Part shown: positions 43,038 through 52,747 of the stretch, piece by piece
How the letters are laid out: the number at the start of each line of letters is the position of its first letter
Numbering within the stretch: position 1 is the stretch's first letter
NCBI RefSeq assembly: GCF_036240795.1
Contig: NZ_CP108454.1
Span: 8,244,001-8,308,000, forward strand
Length of the DNA stretch: 64,000 nt
DNA from: Streptomyces sp. NBC_01268
GTDB lineage: Bacteria; Actinomycetota; Actinomycetes; Streptomycetales; Streptomycetaceae
Direction of reading: 5' to 3'
The notes under the pieces: model-generated
Database searches by the model: none
What the model was told of the DNA's origin: nothing
The model's input: the letters and a program-made list of their open reading frames with translations, nothing else
Translations under genes and position numbers: made by a program

Positions 43038-44546
43038 TCAGTGCGACGAGTCGGCCGTCTCCGAGGCCCGGGCCCGTTCCGGCAGGGAGTGCACGCGGAT
43101 GGCGCCCGGGTCGTGTGGGCTGTGCCGGGCGGCCCATGCCTCCAGGGCGGTGCGGCAGGCGTGGTCGAGGTGGTGGACCTGGGAGAGGTCCAGTTCCACC
43201 GGCCGGTCCTGCGGCAGTGCCTCCAGGGCGTCCAGTATCTTCGGCAGGCGCAGGAACGTGACCGTCCCGGAGAGGCGGACCCGCACCGAACCGACGCCGT
43301 TGTCGAAGCGGTCGATGCGCAGGTGGGAGGCGTCCCAGGCGGCCTTGGCCACGGAGAGGACGAGGCCGATGAGCACGCCTTCGAACATGTTGACCGCCAC
43401 GATCGACACCGCCGTCACGACCAGGATGAGCGCCTCGCCGCGCTGGGTGCGCCAGAGGGAGACGACCGCCCGGAACGGGACCAGCTTCCAGCCCGCGTGG
43501 ACGAGGATGCCGGCGAGGGCAGCGAGCGGCACGTAGGAGAGGGTCGCGGGCACGAGGGCGGCGAAGAGCAGCAGCCACACGCCGTGCAGCACTCGGGACG
43601 CCTTGGTGCGGGCGCCGGCCTGGACGTTGGCCGAGCTCCGCACGATCACGGCCGTCATGGGCAGCGCGCCGAGCAGGCCGCAGAGGGTGTTGCCGACGCC
43701 CTGGGCGACGAGCTCCCGGTCGTACTGGGTGCGCGGCCCCGCGTGCAGCCGGTCGACGGCCGCGGCGCTGAACAGCGACTCGGCCGAGGCGATCAGCGCG
43801 AACGCCAGGACGGTGCCGAGCAGCGCCAGGTCGGCGAGGGCGGTGAGCGACTCCGTCCCGGGCAGGCGTACGGCGTCGAGGACGCCGCCCACCCGCACGG
43901 TGGCGATGGGCAGGTGGAACAGCCAGGTCGCGGCGCCCGCCAGCACGACGGCGACCAGCGCCCCCGGGACGGCCCGCCCGGCGCGGGGCAGCCGCCGCCA
44001 GAGCACCATGACGAGGACGGTGCCGGCGGCGACGGCCAGGGAGACCAGGGCGGTCGTACTGCCCAGGGCCTTGAACAGGGCGGCGGGCAGCCCGGCCAGC
44101 TTGGCGAGCCCGGAGGCGGGGGAGGGGATGCCGGCGGCGGCGTACAACTGCCCCGCGATGATGACCAGTCCGATGCCGGCCAGCATGCCCTCGACGACGG
44201 AGAGGGAGATGGCCCGGAACCAGCGGCCCCACTTCAAGGCACCCATGACGATCTGCAGGATCCCGGCGAGGAGCACGATGACGCCCAGGGCGGGCAGGCC
44301 GAAGGCGCGGACCGCCTCGAAGACGAGCACGGTCAGACCGGCGGCGGGCCCGGAGACCTGGAGGCTGCTGCCGCGCATCAGACCGGTGACGACTCCGCCC
44401 ACGATGCCGGTGATCAGGCCGAGTTCGGCCGGTACGCCGGACGCCACGGCCACGCCGATGCACAGCGGGAGCGCGACGAGGAAGACGACGAGCGAGGCGG
44501 CGAAGTCCTGCCGGAGGTAGGGGAACCGGGAGAGGGAAGGTGACAT
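43038..44546 (-). CDS. SulP-family inorganic anion transporter (probable bicarbonate) with STAS domain
   Basis: 502 residues from ATG 44546 with GGGGAGA upstream. About 12 membrane helices (LVVFLVALPLCIGVAVASGVPAELGLITGIVGG is the SulP entry motif), then a C-terminal STAS domain (~415-490; VRLSGTVTFLRLPKILDALEAL, LDLSQVHHLDHACRTALEAW). A beta-carbonic anhydrase gene lies just upstream on the same strand, 14 bases away, which points to bicarbonate as substrate (BicA/SulP-CA pairing). Substrate is inferred from context. Confidence 0.88.
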   Translation of the reverse strand: MSPSLSRFPYLRQDFAASLVVFLVALPLCIGVAVASGVPAELGLITGIVGGVVTGLMRGSSLQVSGPAAGLTVLVFEAVRAFGLPALGVIVLLAGILQIVMGALKWGRWFRAISLSVVEGMLAGIGLVIIAGQLYAAAGIPSPASGLAKLAGLPAALFKALGSTTALVSLAVAAGTVLVMVLWRRLPRAGRAVPGALVAVVLAGAATWLFHLPIATVRVGGVLDAVRLPGTESLTALADLALLGTVLAFALIASAESLFSAAAVDRLHAGPRTQYDRELVAQGVGNTLCGLLGALPMTAVIVRSSANVQAGARTKASRVLHGVWLLLFAALVPATLSYVPLAALAGILVHAGWKLVPFRAVVSLWRTQRGEALILVVTAVSIVAVNMFEGVLIGLVLSVAKAAWDASHLRIDRFDNGVGSVRVRLSGTVTFLRLPKILDALEALPQDRPVELDLSQVHHLDHACRTALEAWAARHSPHDPGAIRVHSLPERARASETADSSH

Positions 44547-44560
44547 GCGGATCTCCCCTT

Positions 44561-45142
44561 TCACAGGGACTCGAAGGAGTCGGTCTCGGGGCGGTACGCG
44601 CTGACCGCGCCGGTGTGCACCTCGTAGTACCAGCCGTGCAGGCGCAGTTCGCCGGCGGCCAGCCGCCGCTCCACGCAGGGGTAGGAGCGCAGTCGGAGCA
44701 ACTGGGCCAGGACGTGGCCGCGTACGGCGTCGGCGACGGCCGGGTCGTCGGGGCGGCCGGGTGTGCCTTCGGGGGCCGCGTAGGCGAGCCAGTCCCGTAC
44801 GGCGGGTACGGCGCTGAGGTCGTCGCCCCGGACGAGGGCGCCCACCGCGCCGCAGTGGGAGTGGCCGCAGATCACGATGTCGTGCACGCCGAGGACCTCG
44901 ACGGCGTACTCGATGGTGGCGGTCTCGCCGGTGGGGGCGGCGCCGGCGTACGGGGGGACGATGCTGCCCGCCGTACGCAGTTCGAAGAGTTCGCCGGGGC
45001 GCGCTCCGGTGATGAGCGCGGGGACGACACGGGAGTCGGAGCAGGTGATGAAGAGGGCGTCCGGGGACTGGCCCTGGGCGAGCGGGGCGAACTCCTCAGG
45101 GCGCCGGCCGAACCGGCGGGCGTTGTCGATGAGGGGCTGCAT
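44561..45142 (-). CDS. Beta-carbonic anhydrase
   Basis: 193 residues, ATG 45142 with AGGAGGAATACAC. Zinc ligands Cys34 (ITCSDSR, with the Asp36-Arg38 dyad), His94 and Cys97 (GHSHCGA). Interconverts CO2 and bicarbonate. Near full length for a clade without N-terminal extension. Co-directional with the SulP gene and an exported small protein; the three likely form one operon. Confidence 0.92.
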   Translation of the reverse strand: MQPLIDNARRFGRRPEEFAPLAQGQSPDALFITCSDSRVVPALITGARPGELFELRTAGSIVPPYAGAAPTGETATIEYAVEVLGVHDIVICGHSHCGAVGALVRGDDLSAVPAVRDWLAYAAPEGTPGRPDDPAVADAVRGHVLAQLLRLRSYPCVERRLAAGELRLHGWYYEVHTGAVSAYRPETDSFESL

Positions 45143-45211
45143 GTGTATTCCTCCTGGCGCGCGTGGGGGCGCGTCGGGCTGACAGGACGGCTTCGTGTGC
45201 GGTCCTGCCTG

Positions 45212-45646
45212 TCAGCAGCGAAACACCTGGAGTGTGGCGGGAGCGAGGGCCTGCGCACGTGCGACGTCGGGACCGTGGGCGGAGTGCGGTCTCGCGCGTC
45301 TCCCGCTGTCGGCGGGCGTCCGTGGTTCCGGTCCGGCCGGCACGGGTGCGAGATCGGGGAGATCGGCGTGGTCCGCCGGGTACGGGGCGGGGCGGCGCGG
45401 AGTGCCGGAGCGGCGCCCCCGGCGGCGCGCCGCGGCGCGGCCGGGGAAGGTGGTGAGTTCGCCGTCCTGGGCGGGAGCCGTCTCGTACGGAGCGGGGGCG
45501 GCGGCCAGAACGCGCTGCGGGCCGGCCGGGCGTGGCCCGGACACCGTGGCGGGGCTCCAGCCGCCGCAGCTCACGATGAGGAGGAAGCAGAGCACGAGGG
45601 CGGGCAGGAGGGCGGGCGCCGGGCCCACGCGTCCGGTGGACGTCAT
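45212..45646 (-). CDS. Small exported Pro/Arg-rich protein
   Basis: 144 residues, ATG 45646 with GGGAGGGAAG. Hydrophobic N-terminus PALLPALVLCFLLIVSCGG: the Cys could be a lipobox (LIVSC) but the match is imperfect. The rest is Pro/Ala/Arg-rich, low complexity, ending in VFRC. It lies 69 bases ahead of the carbonic anhydrase gene in the same orientation. Function unknown. Confidence 0.5.
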   Translation of the reverse strand: MTSTGRVGPAPALLPALVLCFLLIVSCGGWSPATVSGPRPAGPQRVLAAAPAPYETAPAQDGELTTFPGRAAARRRGRRSGTPRRPAPYPADHADLPDLAPVPAGPEPRTPADSGRRARPHSAHGPDVARAQALAPATLQVFRC

Positions 45647-45999
45647 GTGCACTTCCCTCCCTCGTCTCCCGCCGTCAACACCATTCACCAAAGCAAGTTC
45701 AAGCCGGGGTCAACGAACAGTAATACGGGCAGGTGATGTCTCCTGTGTAACACCAGGTGAACAACCCCGGTTTCCGGCTGGAATCAGTCGCAAGATGACG
45801 CACGGAGCTACGGAATCGGCGCCCAGGCGCACCCGTCGCGGAGGGCGCGGCCGTCCGCAGCGCCCGCGCACGGGGGGGCGCGGAGGGGGCGCCGCGGCAC
45901 GGTCTTCGCCCCGGGCGACGACCGCGAGGGCGCCGTGGCGCCCTCCGTCGCCGAGGCCATGTCATGGCGCCGGTCAGCGGCCCCGGTCAGCGGCCCGGT

Positions 46000-46470
46000 C
46001 AGCGGTGCCGCGCGATGCTCGCCGGCGACCAGGTGATGAGCCACAGCCTGCTGTCCTCGTCCCTCGACCTGGGACTGATCGACCCTGCAGAGGTGGTCGG
46101 CCCCGCCGAGGACGCCTGGCGCGAAAACGTAGGGCACGCGTACTGGCACTTCGGCGAGGACTACGCCCACCGCAACGCCCTCGGGCACCGCACACCCCTG
46201 CCCGACTGGTTCCTCTAGCTCGACGCCGAGACCGTCACCGCCTGCTGCCTGTCCACCGTGCTCGCCCAGGTACGCGACACCGGTTGGACGCACCACATCC
46301 CCGCCTCATGGTCCTGGGCAGTTACGCACTCCAGCGCGGCTGGGATCCGCGCGAGGTCACCGACTGGTCGCGCCCCGCCCGCGCCGCGCAGGGGCTGGAC
46401 CGGCTGGGCGACGTCGAGCAGGTACTCCGCACGGCGCGACGGCAGGACCGCGAGACGCCCTGACACGACG
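46000..46470 (+). pseudogene. Cryptochrome/photolyase-related (DPRP) gene, deleted and frameshifted
   Basis: Coherent blocks of the Fe-S photolyase family: SHSLLSSSLDLGLIDPAEVV, AEDAWRE then (after a gap of ~20 residues) AYWHFGEDYAHRNALGHRTPLPDWF, stop TAG 46216-46218, LDAETVTACCLSTVLAQVRDTGWTHHIP, a one-base deletion near 46307, and LMVLGSYALQRGWDPREVTDW. The N-terminal domain and the Cys-bearing C-terminus are absent. Confidence 0.75.
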
Positions 46471-46480
46471 AGGCCCCCGC

Positions 46481-46618
46481 ATGCCCGGCTCGCCCTGGGC
46501 ACCCGAGAGCGCGCGATCCGGGCACGTCGTCTTGCTGTCCCTGTCCCTGTCCCCGGACGAGTCGTGGGCCTGGTGCTATGCCGACGAGCTCTTCCCCATG
46601 CGGGTGCCGAGACCATGA
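46481..46618 (+). CDS. Possible 45-residue hypothetical ORF
   Basis: ATG 46481 to TGA 46618; SGHVVLLSLSLSPDESWAWCYADELFPMRV reads like genuine protein but has no ribosome site or known family. Most likely another fragment. 46619-46851 shows nothing else. Confidence 0.25.
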   Translation: MPGSPWAPESARSGHVVLLSLSLSPDESWAWCYADELFPMRVPRP

Positions 46619-46851
46619 AGCCGCCCGCCGCCCGCCGCCCGCCGCCCGATTGCGCCCCGTCCGCCGTGCCCGCCGGCTTGCGCGGCGCTTCGGCGGGGGT
46701 GCAGCTGATGCTCCCCGTCGTCGTTGACGGCCTTGACGAACGGGACCCGCCGCGCACCTACCCCGCGACGCGAAGGCTCGACCCGACCCCCGAACGCGCG
46801 CGGGAGGGGCAACCCCGGCCATGGGGCCGCCCCCCCCGCATCGGGCACCGA

Positions 46852-47466
46852 CTACGGCTTGCGTCCGCACCACGCCACGAGGCGGTCGATCGCCGGGGCG
46901 TCCGCGTCGACGTCGACCGCGGCCCCGAACGGTGCACCGTCACGCGGCCCGTCGGGCAGCCCGCGCTTCATGGCGGCGTAGGAGATCGCCACGAGCTCGG
47001 GGTCCCAGTCCGGGGTCTGGTCGGTCGCGGTGGCCACGTCCCACGTGTGCACAGTGAACTCGGAGGTCCAGACGGCCGCGGCGGCGGCACCCGGAAGGGT
47101 GCCGAACGGGAGTGTCAGTATCCGGCCCAGGACCGCGGGATCCGCCCAGGCCGTCTCGACCTCACGCACCGCGGCGTCCCACGCGTCCTGCCATGCGGTG
47201 TCCGCGAGGTCGTCGGCGACCGTGGGGAGAGTCGTCACGTCGCCGCCGCGTCCGGCGAGGGCGATCCGGCGCAGGACGGCGACGAGGTGCCCGGCCAGCC
47301 GCCGGACGGTGAATTCGGTGCAGGGCGTGGGCCCGTCGAGCTGCTCGGCCCGGACCGCGGCGACGGTACGTCCGGCCAGCGCGATCGCCTTCAGGAGGCC
47401 CTGGCGAGGGTCGTCGGCGGCGTGCGGGTTGGCAGCGGACGGTGTGGTGTTCTCGGAATGCGTCAT
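46852..47466 (-). CDS. TIGR03086-family (maleylpyruvate isomerase/DinB-fold) protein
   Basis: 204 residues, ATG 47466. DQLDGPTPCTEFTVRRLAGHLVAVLRRIA is the metal-site helix of mycothiol-dependent isomerase-like proteins (C-T-E-F...H), and EFTVHTWDVATATDQ gives the second His of the site. Family members act as mycothiol transferases or are uncharacterised. It is divergent from a broken regulator gene that probably once controlled it. Confidence 0.8.
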   Translation of the reverse strand: MTHSENTTPSAANPHAADDPRQGLLKAIALAGRTVAAVRAEQLDGPTPCTEFTVRRLAGHLVAVLRRIALAGRGGDVTTLPTVADDLADTAWQDAWDAAVREVETAWADPAVLGRILTLPFGTLPGAAAAAVWTSEFTVHTWDVATATDQTPDWDPELVAISYAAMKRGLPDGPRDGAPFGAAVDVDADAPAIDRLVAWCGRKP

Positions 47467-47528
47467 GGCTTCATCCTGGAGGCCGAACAGGTCATCTCCT
47501 GACCTATTTCCCGGACAGAATCACCGGC

Positions 47529-47760
47529 ATGAGAGCCGACCGCCTCGTGGCGACCCTGCTGTTCCTCCCGACACGCACCCGTGTGACCGTGGCCGAGGTC
47601 GCCGCCGAACTCGAAGTCCCGCCGCGGACGGTGCGCCGCGACGCAGCTGGCCGGGCTCGGAGCACGCGTGGAGGTGCTGGACCCGCCGGAGGCGAGAGAG
47701 CGGCTCGCACGTCTGGCGGTCGAGCCGGCAGCCGTGTACGGACCACCGGCTGAGATCTGA
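47529..47760 (+). pseudogene. WYL/YafY-type regulator with the middle deleted
   Basis: N-terminal HTH intact (MRADRLVATLLFLPTRTRVTVAEVAAELEVPPRTVRRD), then an immediate jump to the last ~38 residues in another frame (QLAGLGARVEVLDPPEARERLARLAVEPAAVYGPPAEI, stop 47758-47760). About 220 residues including the WYL domain are missing. Head-to-head with the TIGR03086 gene. Confidence 0.75.
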
Positions 47761-47816
47761 ACCCTGGCCTCCGCTGTGCCCGCCGGCGCGACCGCGTCAC
47801 GTCGCTCCGGCGGGTT

Positions 47817-47898
47817 CGCTCAGCGCAGCTTGTTCACGGCCGTGGTGACGGTGTTCTTGAAGGCGGCGACCGGCGGCGAGCCCCAGTTGCTCTCCCAC
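47817..47898 (-). pseudogene. Tail fragment of an unidentified secreted enzyme
   Basis: Minus strand reads SNWGSPPVAAFKNTVTTAVNKLR and stops. Looks like the end of a secreted hydrolase. Too short to name. Confidence 0.25.
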
Positions 47899-47967
47899 CC
47901 TGACCGGCCGCACTCATCACTGGGCTACCGAACCCCACGTGCCTACGCCGCGATCTGTACCCACTAA
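47895..47967 (+). pseudogene. IS3-type transposase C-terminal fragment
   Basis: HPDRPHSSLGYRTPRAYAA is the diagnostic end of IS3-family integrase cores (RPHSSLGY.TP..Y). Only 24 residues remain, ending in TAA at 47965-47967, which overlaps the convergent response regulator stop. Confidence 0.7.
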
Positions 47968-48620
47968 TCGGCTCGCACGCGTCTGGTGTCGTGTGCCCAC
48001 ATCGCGATCTCGACGCGGTTGCGTGCGCCGAGCTTGGTCATCAACGATGCGACGTGGGTCTTGACCGTGCTCAGGCTGACGAAGAGCTCGGTGGCGATCT
48101 CGGCGTTGGTCCGGCCTCGTGCCACGAGCGCGAGCACCTCCTCCTCGCGCTCGGTGAGCGGGTTGCTCGGCTGGACCGGTACCACCGGTGCCTGGTCGGC
48201 GAAGGTCGCCAGCAGCCGGCGGGTGACGTTGGGGGCGATCAGCGCGTCCCCGTTGGCCGCCGCGTGGATGGCCTGCACGAGGAGCTCCGGCCCGGCGTTC
48301 TTGAGCAGGAAGCCGCGGGCGCCGGCGCGTAGGGCGCCGAGGACGTACTCGTCGAGGTCGAAGGTGGTGATCACGACGACCGCCATCGGGTCCGTCACGT
48401 CTGGCCCGGCCAGGCGCCGCGTCACCTCGACGCCGTCGAGCCCGGGCATCCGGATGTCGACGAGAAGGACATCGGGACGCAGCCGGGTCGCCAGGTCGAG
48501 CGCTGCGAGCCCGTCTGCCGCCTCCCCCACGACCTCGAGGTCGGGTTGCGCGCCGAGGATCATCACCAGTCCGGTCCGGACCAAGTCCTGGTCGTCGGCC
48601 ACGACAACACGGATGCTCAT
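47964..48620 (-). CDS. NarL/LuxR-type response regulator
   Basis: 218 residues, ATG 48620. Receiver: Asp9-Asp10, phospho-acceptor Asp55 in LLVDIRMPG, Thr in VVITTFD, Lys in FLLKN. LuxR HTH at ~153-210 (NPLTEREEEVLALVARGRTNAEIATELFVSLSTVKTHVASLMTKLGARNRVEI). The start overlaps the end of the sensor kinase gene by four bases, so the pair is translationally coupled. Target genes unknown; the membrane protein at 49919 is divergent. Confidence 0.92.
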   Translation of the reverse strand: MSIRVVVADDQDLVRTGLVMILGAQPDLEVVGEAADGLAALDLATRLRPDVLLVDIRMPGLDGVEVTRRLAGPDVTDPMAVVVITTFDLDEYVLGALRAGARGFLLKNAGPELLVQAIHAAANGDALIAPNVTRRLLATFADQAPVVPVQPSNPLTEREEEVLALVARGRTNAEIATELFVSLSTVKTHVASLMTKLGARNRVEIAMWAHDTRRVRAD

Positions 48621-49756
48621 GCCAACGCCGCCATCGGCAGCACGGCCTCGACCACCCAGCCACCCTCGGGCCCCGGCCCCGCGGAGAGCGATCCGCCGAG
48701 GAGCTGGGCGCGTTCGGCCATGCCCAGCAGGCCGAACCCGGGCTCCGGGGCCGGCCCCGGCTCGGTCTGTCCATCGTCGCTGACACGCAGCCTGACGGCG
48801 TCGCCCTCCCGGCGTACGTCGATCGCGACGCGGGTCGCGCTCCGGGCGTGCCGCACGGCGTTGGTCAACGACTCCTGCGCGAGCCGGTAGAGCGCGGCGT
48901 CCACGGGTCGCGCCAGCCGGGCAAACGAACCGTCCAGCGAGACCTCGACGACAGGCGTCGTGTGGGCGCGCGCCAGAGCAGGCAGGTCCGCGACACCCAG
49001 TTGCGGTGAGTAGGCGACGGCTTCATCCTCACGCAGCACCCGAACCATGGATCTCATCTCTTCCAGGGTTCGCGACGCTTCAGACTCGATCGCGGCCAGA
49101 ACCTCGGCAGCCTTCTCAGGCTGGATGCCGGCGACCACGCCACCGGCCTGCGCCTGCACCGCGATGGCCGAGACGTGGTGGGCCACGGTGTCGTGCAGCT
49201 CTCGCGCCAGCGCCACCCGCTCCTGGTTGCGGATCTCGCGCTGCTGGCGATGCCAGAGGTCCGCGCGGTAGCGGAACACCACCGCGAGGGCGACGAACAA
49301 CAGCAAGAGGATGCTCCCGCCGAAAACGTCGGCCCAGCCCGCGGAGGTGGCGTACATCCCCAGCGCGACAACGACCGTCACGAACGCCGTCCCCAAGACG
49401 ATCTCCCGTCCCGAGCCCCACCGCACCAGGGAGTAGAGCAGGATCAGGGCCGCCATCATGGAGTAGAGGCCGAGGTCCCCGGCGTGCGCAGTCAGCTGGA
49501 GGACCGAGAGCAGCCCGGCGACCCCCCACCCGACCAGGACGGCCACGAGGGGGCGGCCCCGCCGCCAGAGCAGGGCAGGCATCAGCGCCAGGGCGAGCAC
49601 CGTCACAAGTGGTCGCCAGACCAAGCCCGGCCGAACGGTGCCCTCAACCAAGGCGGCGGCCGTGAACACGCCCACCAGCAGCCAGTCCAGACGACCGACG
49701 GGTGGGGCGTCAGCAGGCCGCGGCTCATGCCAGACGGAGCGCCGGAAAGTGACCAC
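48617..49756 (-). CDS. Sensor histidine kinase (HisKA_3 type)
   Basis: 379 residues. Five or so membrane helices in residues 25-165 without a large extracellular loop, then HisKA_3 with the phospho-accepting His in ALARELHDTVAHHVSAI (~185), and an HATPase domain (LAQESLTNAVRHA N-box, VSDDGQTEPGPAPEPGFGLLGMAERAQLLGG). Pairs with the regulator at 47964. The intramembrane sensing layout resembles DesK/LiaS-like kinases that follow membrane state. Confidence 0.9.
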   Translation of the reverse strand: MVTFRRSVWHEPRPADAPPVGRLDWLLVGVFTAAALVEGTVRPGLVWRPLVTVLALALMPALLWRRGRPLVAVLVGWGVAGLLSVLQLTAHAGDLGLYSMMAALILLYSLVRWGSGREIVLGTAFVTVVVALGMYATSAGWADVFGGSILLLLFVALAVVFRYRADLWHRQQREIRNQERVALARELHDTVAHHVSAIAVQAQAGGVVAGIQPEKAAEVLAAIESEASRTLEEMRSMVRVLREDEAVAYSPQLGVADLPALARAHTTPVVEVSLDGSFARLARPVDAALYRLAQESLTNAVRHARSATRVAIDVRREGDAVRLRVSDDGQTEPGPAPEPGFGLLGMAERAQLLGGSLSAGPGPEGGWVVEAVLPMAALA

Positions 49757-49918
49757 GGCTCCAGCCTAGGCATCGTCGCGCCTCGGCGTATCCGCCGAAA
49801 GAACGAGAGGGAGACCGTGCCATCGGCCAGGCGAACCGAAGCCCCCGGGCCGAGGCGCCCGCCGCCGGGCTCAGCGATCGTGGACCTAACGATCCTCACC
49901 GCAACAACGGAGCCCACG

Positions 49919-50404
49919 ATGAGAACACGTCAACCCACCACCGCCACACTGGAAGACCAGCGGATCCCGCTGAGAGCCAAGCTCGCCGCGACGTGGACAG
50001 CCTTCATGTTCCTCTACGCCTACGTGGACATTCTCAACTTCTTCACGCCCGGCGTCATCAAAGACATCCTCGACGGCAAGGTCTTCGCGTTCGACCTCTC
50101 CCAGACCTTTTCGACCACGGCCCTGGCCCTCATGGCCATCCCCATCTTCATGGTCGTCCTGTCGACGACGCTGCCCGCCCGGGCGAACCGCATCACGAAC
50201 CTCATCGTGGCCTTCCTCTACGTCCCCGTCACGGCGTTCAACGCAGTGGGCGCGTCCTGGCTGTACTTCTACGGCCTTGGCATCGCACTGGAACTGATCC
50301 TTCTCGCCCTCATCGTGCGGTACGCCTGGACCTGGCCCCGCACCGCCCCGTCGGCGACCATGGCGTTGCAGTCCCGCGGGACTTGCCGGGACCGGGGTCG
50401 GTGA
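49919..50404 (+). CDS. DUF6326-like four-helix membrane protein
   Basis: 161 residues from ATG 49919. Helices at about 25-42, 63-82, 93-113 and 120-140, with DILNFFTPG and LSTTLPARANRITNLIVAFLYVPVTAFNAVG as family blocks. Divergent from the two-component genes, 160 bases away, so it is the likeliest target of that system. Function unknown. Confidence 0.75.
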   Translation: MRTRQPTTATLEDQRIPLRAKLAATWTAFMFLYAYVDILNFFTPGVIKDILDGKVFAFDLSQTFSTTALALMAIPIFMVVLSTTLPARANRITNLIVAFLYVPVTAFNAVGASWLYFYGLGIALELILLALIVRYAWTWPRTAPSATMALQSRGTCRDRGR

Positions 50405-50696
50405 GGGATTCACTTCGGGCGGGTTCGGTGTTGTCGTCCAAGGGCTGCGGAAGAGGGATCCAGACCCTGAATCCGGGCCAGACGGCCGGCCGGCCGGTGA
50501 TGGGAAGGTGCCAGAGCCGGCGGATCGTGGCGGCTGTCACGTATCGGTCGGTCCACGTGTGATCATCGGGGCAGTGCACTTCGGCCGTGTGGCCGCAGGC
50601 CACCAGGACAAGACCGGTGCGCTGTCCCCATCCGAGCTCCGGGCAGGTGATCGGGGCCGGGACGCGCCGGTGGCTCGGCAGTTCCCAGCCCCGCAC
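50310..50696 (-). CDS. Hypothetical protein, 3' end overlapping the DUF6326-like gene
   Basis: 128 residues, ATG 50696. The central part (LVLVACGHTAEVHCPDDHTWTDRYVTAATIRRLWHLP) looks like a genuine zinc-knuckle-like Streptomyces protein. The last ~30 residues are antisense to the convergent gene and may be read-through of a lost stop. No family name. Confidence 0.4.
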   Translation of the reverse strand: MRGWELPSHRRVPAPITCPELGWGQRTGLVLVACGHTAEVHCPDDHTWTDRYVTAATIRRLWHLPITGRPAVWPGFRVWIPLPQPLDDNTEPARSESLTDPGPGKSRGTATPWSPTGRCGARSRRTAR

Positions 50697-50802
50697 CGCA
50701 GGTCATCGCCCTTGCACCGACCGACACCGAAGCCCTCCCGATACTCGCTCGCAAGAGTGAATCAAGGCAGTTCCAAAGCAACCCGATGAGACACGCCCGA
50801 CT

Positions 50803-51180
<378 letters not shown>

Positions 51181-51249
51181 TGACCGACTTCGAGCAGGGG
51201 AAGACGCTCCAGATCCGCCGACCCGGCGACGTACCTGCGGGTCCTCCGC

Positions 51250-51385
51250 TGAGCTGGCCAAGCACCGGAACCTGAACCTGTTGGGCCGCTACAGCTTCAC
51301 CCCTTCGACACCGGCCGCCGGCGCCCTGCGCCCGCTGCGCGACCCGGACGCGCCGGAGCTGGACGAGAACGACGAGGAGGAAGGC
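51250..51385 (+). pseudogene. Tn3-family transposase C-terminal fragment
   Basis: AELAKHRNLNLLGRYSFTPSTPAAGALRPLRDPDAPELDENDEEE matches the end of actinobacterial Tn3 transposases (NxLGRYxF...LRPLRDPD). Nothing of the catalytic region remains. Confidence 0.55.
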
Positions 51386-51405
51386 TGCCGACACCTACTC
51401 GCTGG

Positions 51406-52656
51406 TCATCCCGTCACTTCCGCAGCAACGCCTGGCTGCGGCCGGGTCCGCATGCCCCAGCGGGCAAGAGACGGGCCGACAGCGCCCAGTGCCGCGAAGA
51501 ACAACGCCAGCAGCAGCCAGCCCGTCGTGCCGAGTCCGAGCACCACCGTGGTGAGGAGCGCGGGGGCGAGAGCCTGGCCCGCGCTGAAGCCGAGCCCGAG
51601 GACACCTTGGTACTGGCCCTGGGCATGGTCGGGGGCCAGGCCGAAGCCCAGGGCGAAACCCGCCGATGACTCCCAGACCTCTCCCAGGCTGTGGACGAAG
51701 ATCGCGGCCAGGACCAGTCCCGCCGCGGCCCAGACCGGGGTGTACGCGGCCAGCGCCATCATCGGGCAGCTGACGAGGAAGAGCAGCCCCGCGTTGCGAA
51801 ACGCCCGGCCGCCGTCGCGCGGGGTCTCGATACGCGAGCCGATCCTGGTCTGCATCAACACACAGAAGAGGGAGTTGACGGCGAACAGCGCGGCCACCGT
51901 CCAGCGCGGCGCTTCGGTGTGCTCGGAGATCCAGATCGGCAGGAGCAGCGAGACCACCGGGTACTGCAGTCCCATCGCCCCGTAGAGGGCGGTGAACGCC
52001 AGGTAGGGACGATCCGTAAGGACGAGCCAGCGCCGCTGTTGCGGCGGCGCCGCCAGTATCGGATAGCGGGGCAGCAGGAGCAGAAGCACCGCGCACAGGG
52101 CGAAGCTCGCCGCGTTGCCGAGGATCAGCGTGACGTAGGCGCCGCGGGTGTCCGCGGCCAGCGCCAGCCCCGCACCCACCGTTCCCAGGACGACGCCCAG
52201 GTTGACGAACGTGCGCAGCTTCGCCCGGAAAAGGGCCGGGCGATCACCCCCGACCCGGACCACCAATGCGCCCGCCGCCGCCCCGCCGGCCGCCGCGGCG
52301 ACCTGGTCGAACGTCGCGATGACCGTGAGCATGGCCCAGCTCTCGACGAGGACGAGGGCCGCCATCGACACCGCCTGGACCGCGAGGGCTGACATCATGA
52401 TCGTGCGTGCCCCGCGCCGGTCGGCGAGATGCCCGCCTGGTATCCCCGCGCACAGGCCGATCACTCCGGCGATGGTGAGCGCGGCGCCCACCTGCACCGC
52501 GGGCAAGCCCACGACCAACGTGAAATAGAGCGCCGACGCCGCGTTGAACAGACCATTACCGACACGGTTGACGAAACTGGCGGCAATCAGCACGCGCTCC
52601 GGCCTGTTGTCCCCCGCAATGCGGTCTATTCGGCCTGCCAGGCTGCCCCTGATCAT
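51406..52656 (-). CDS. Major facilitator superfamily transporter
   Basis: 416 residues from ATG 52656 (MIRGSLAGRIDRIAG; longer frames add low-complexity sequence). Twelve membrane helices, with the MFS motif A variant GGHLADRRGART between helices 2 and 3. The second half keeps GYQ-like LGLGFSAGQALAP. Typical of drug or metabolite exporters; substrate unknown. No regulator adjoins it. Confidence 0.85.
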   Translation of the reverse strand: MIRGSLAGRIDRIAGDNRPERVLIAASFVNRVGNGLFNAASALYFTLVVGLPAVQVGAALTIAGVIGLCAGIPGGHLADRRGARTIMMSALAVQAVSMAALVLVESWAMLTVIATFDQVAAAAGGAAAGALVVRVGGDRPALFRAKLRTFVNLGVVLGTVGAGLALAADTRGAYVTLILGNAASFALCAVLLLLLPRYPILAAPPQQRRWLVLTDRPYLAFTALYGAMGLQYPVVSLLLPIWISEHTEAPRWTVAALFAVNSLFCVLMQTRIGSRIETPRDGGRAFRNAGLLFLVSCPMMALAAYTPVWAAAGLVLAAIFVHSLGEVWESSAGFALGFGLAPDHAQGQYQGVLGLGFSAGQALAPALLTTVVLGLGTTGWLLLALFFAALGAVGPSLARWGMRTRPQPGVAAEVTG

Positions 52657-52747
52657 GGACGGCAGGCTAACAGCAGTCGCTGATGCAGCAGCTGTCGGGT
52701 TGACGGGCGTGGCGGGCCCGGACGAGGAGGGTTCCACCCCGAAGATC

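Noticed and set aside
42987..44543. 518-residue plus-strand frame opposite the SulP gene
   Set aside because: Highly charged Gly/Asp/Glu/Gln-rich text typical of antisense to a membrane protein gene.
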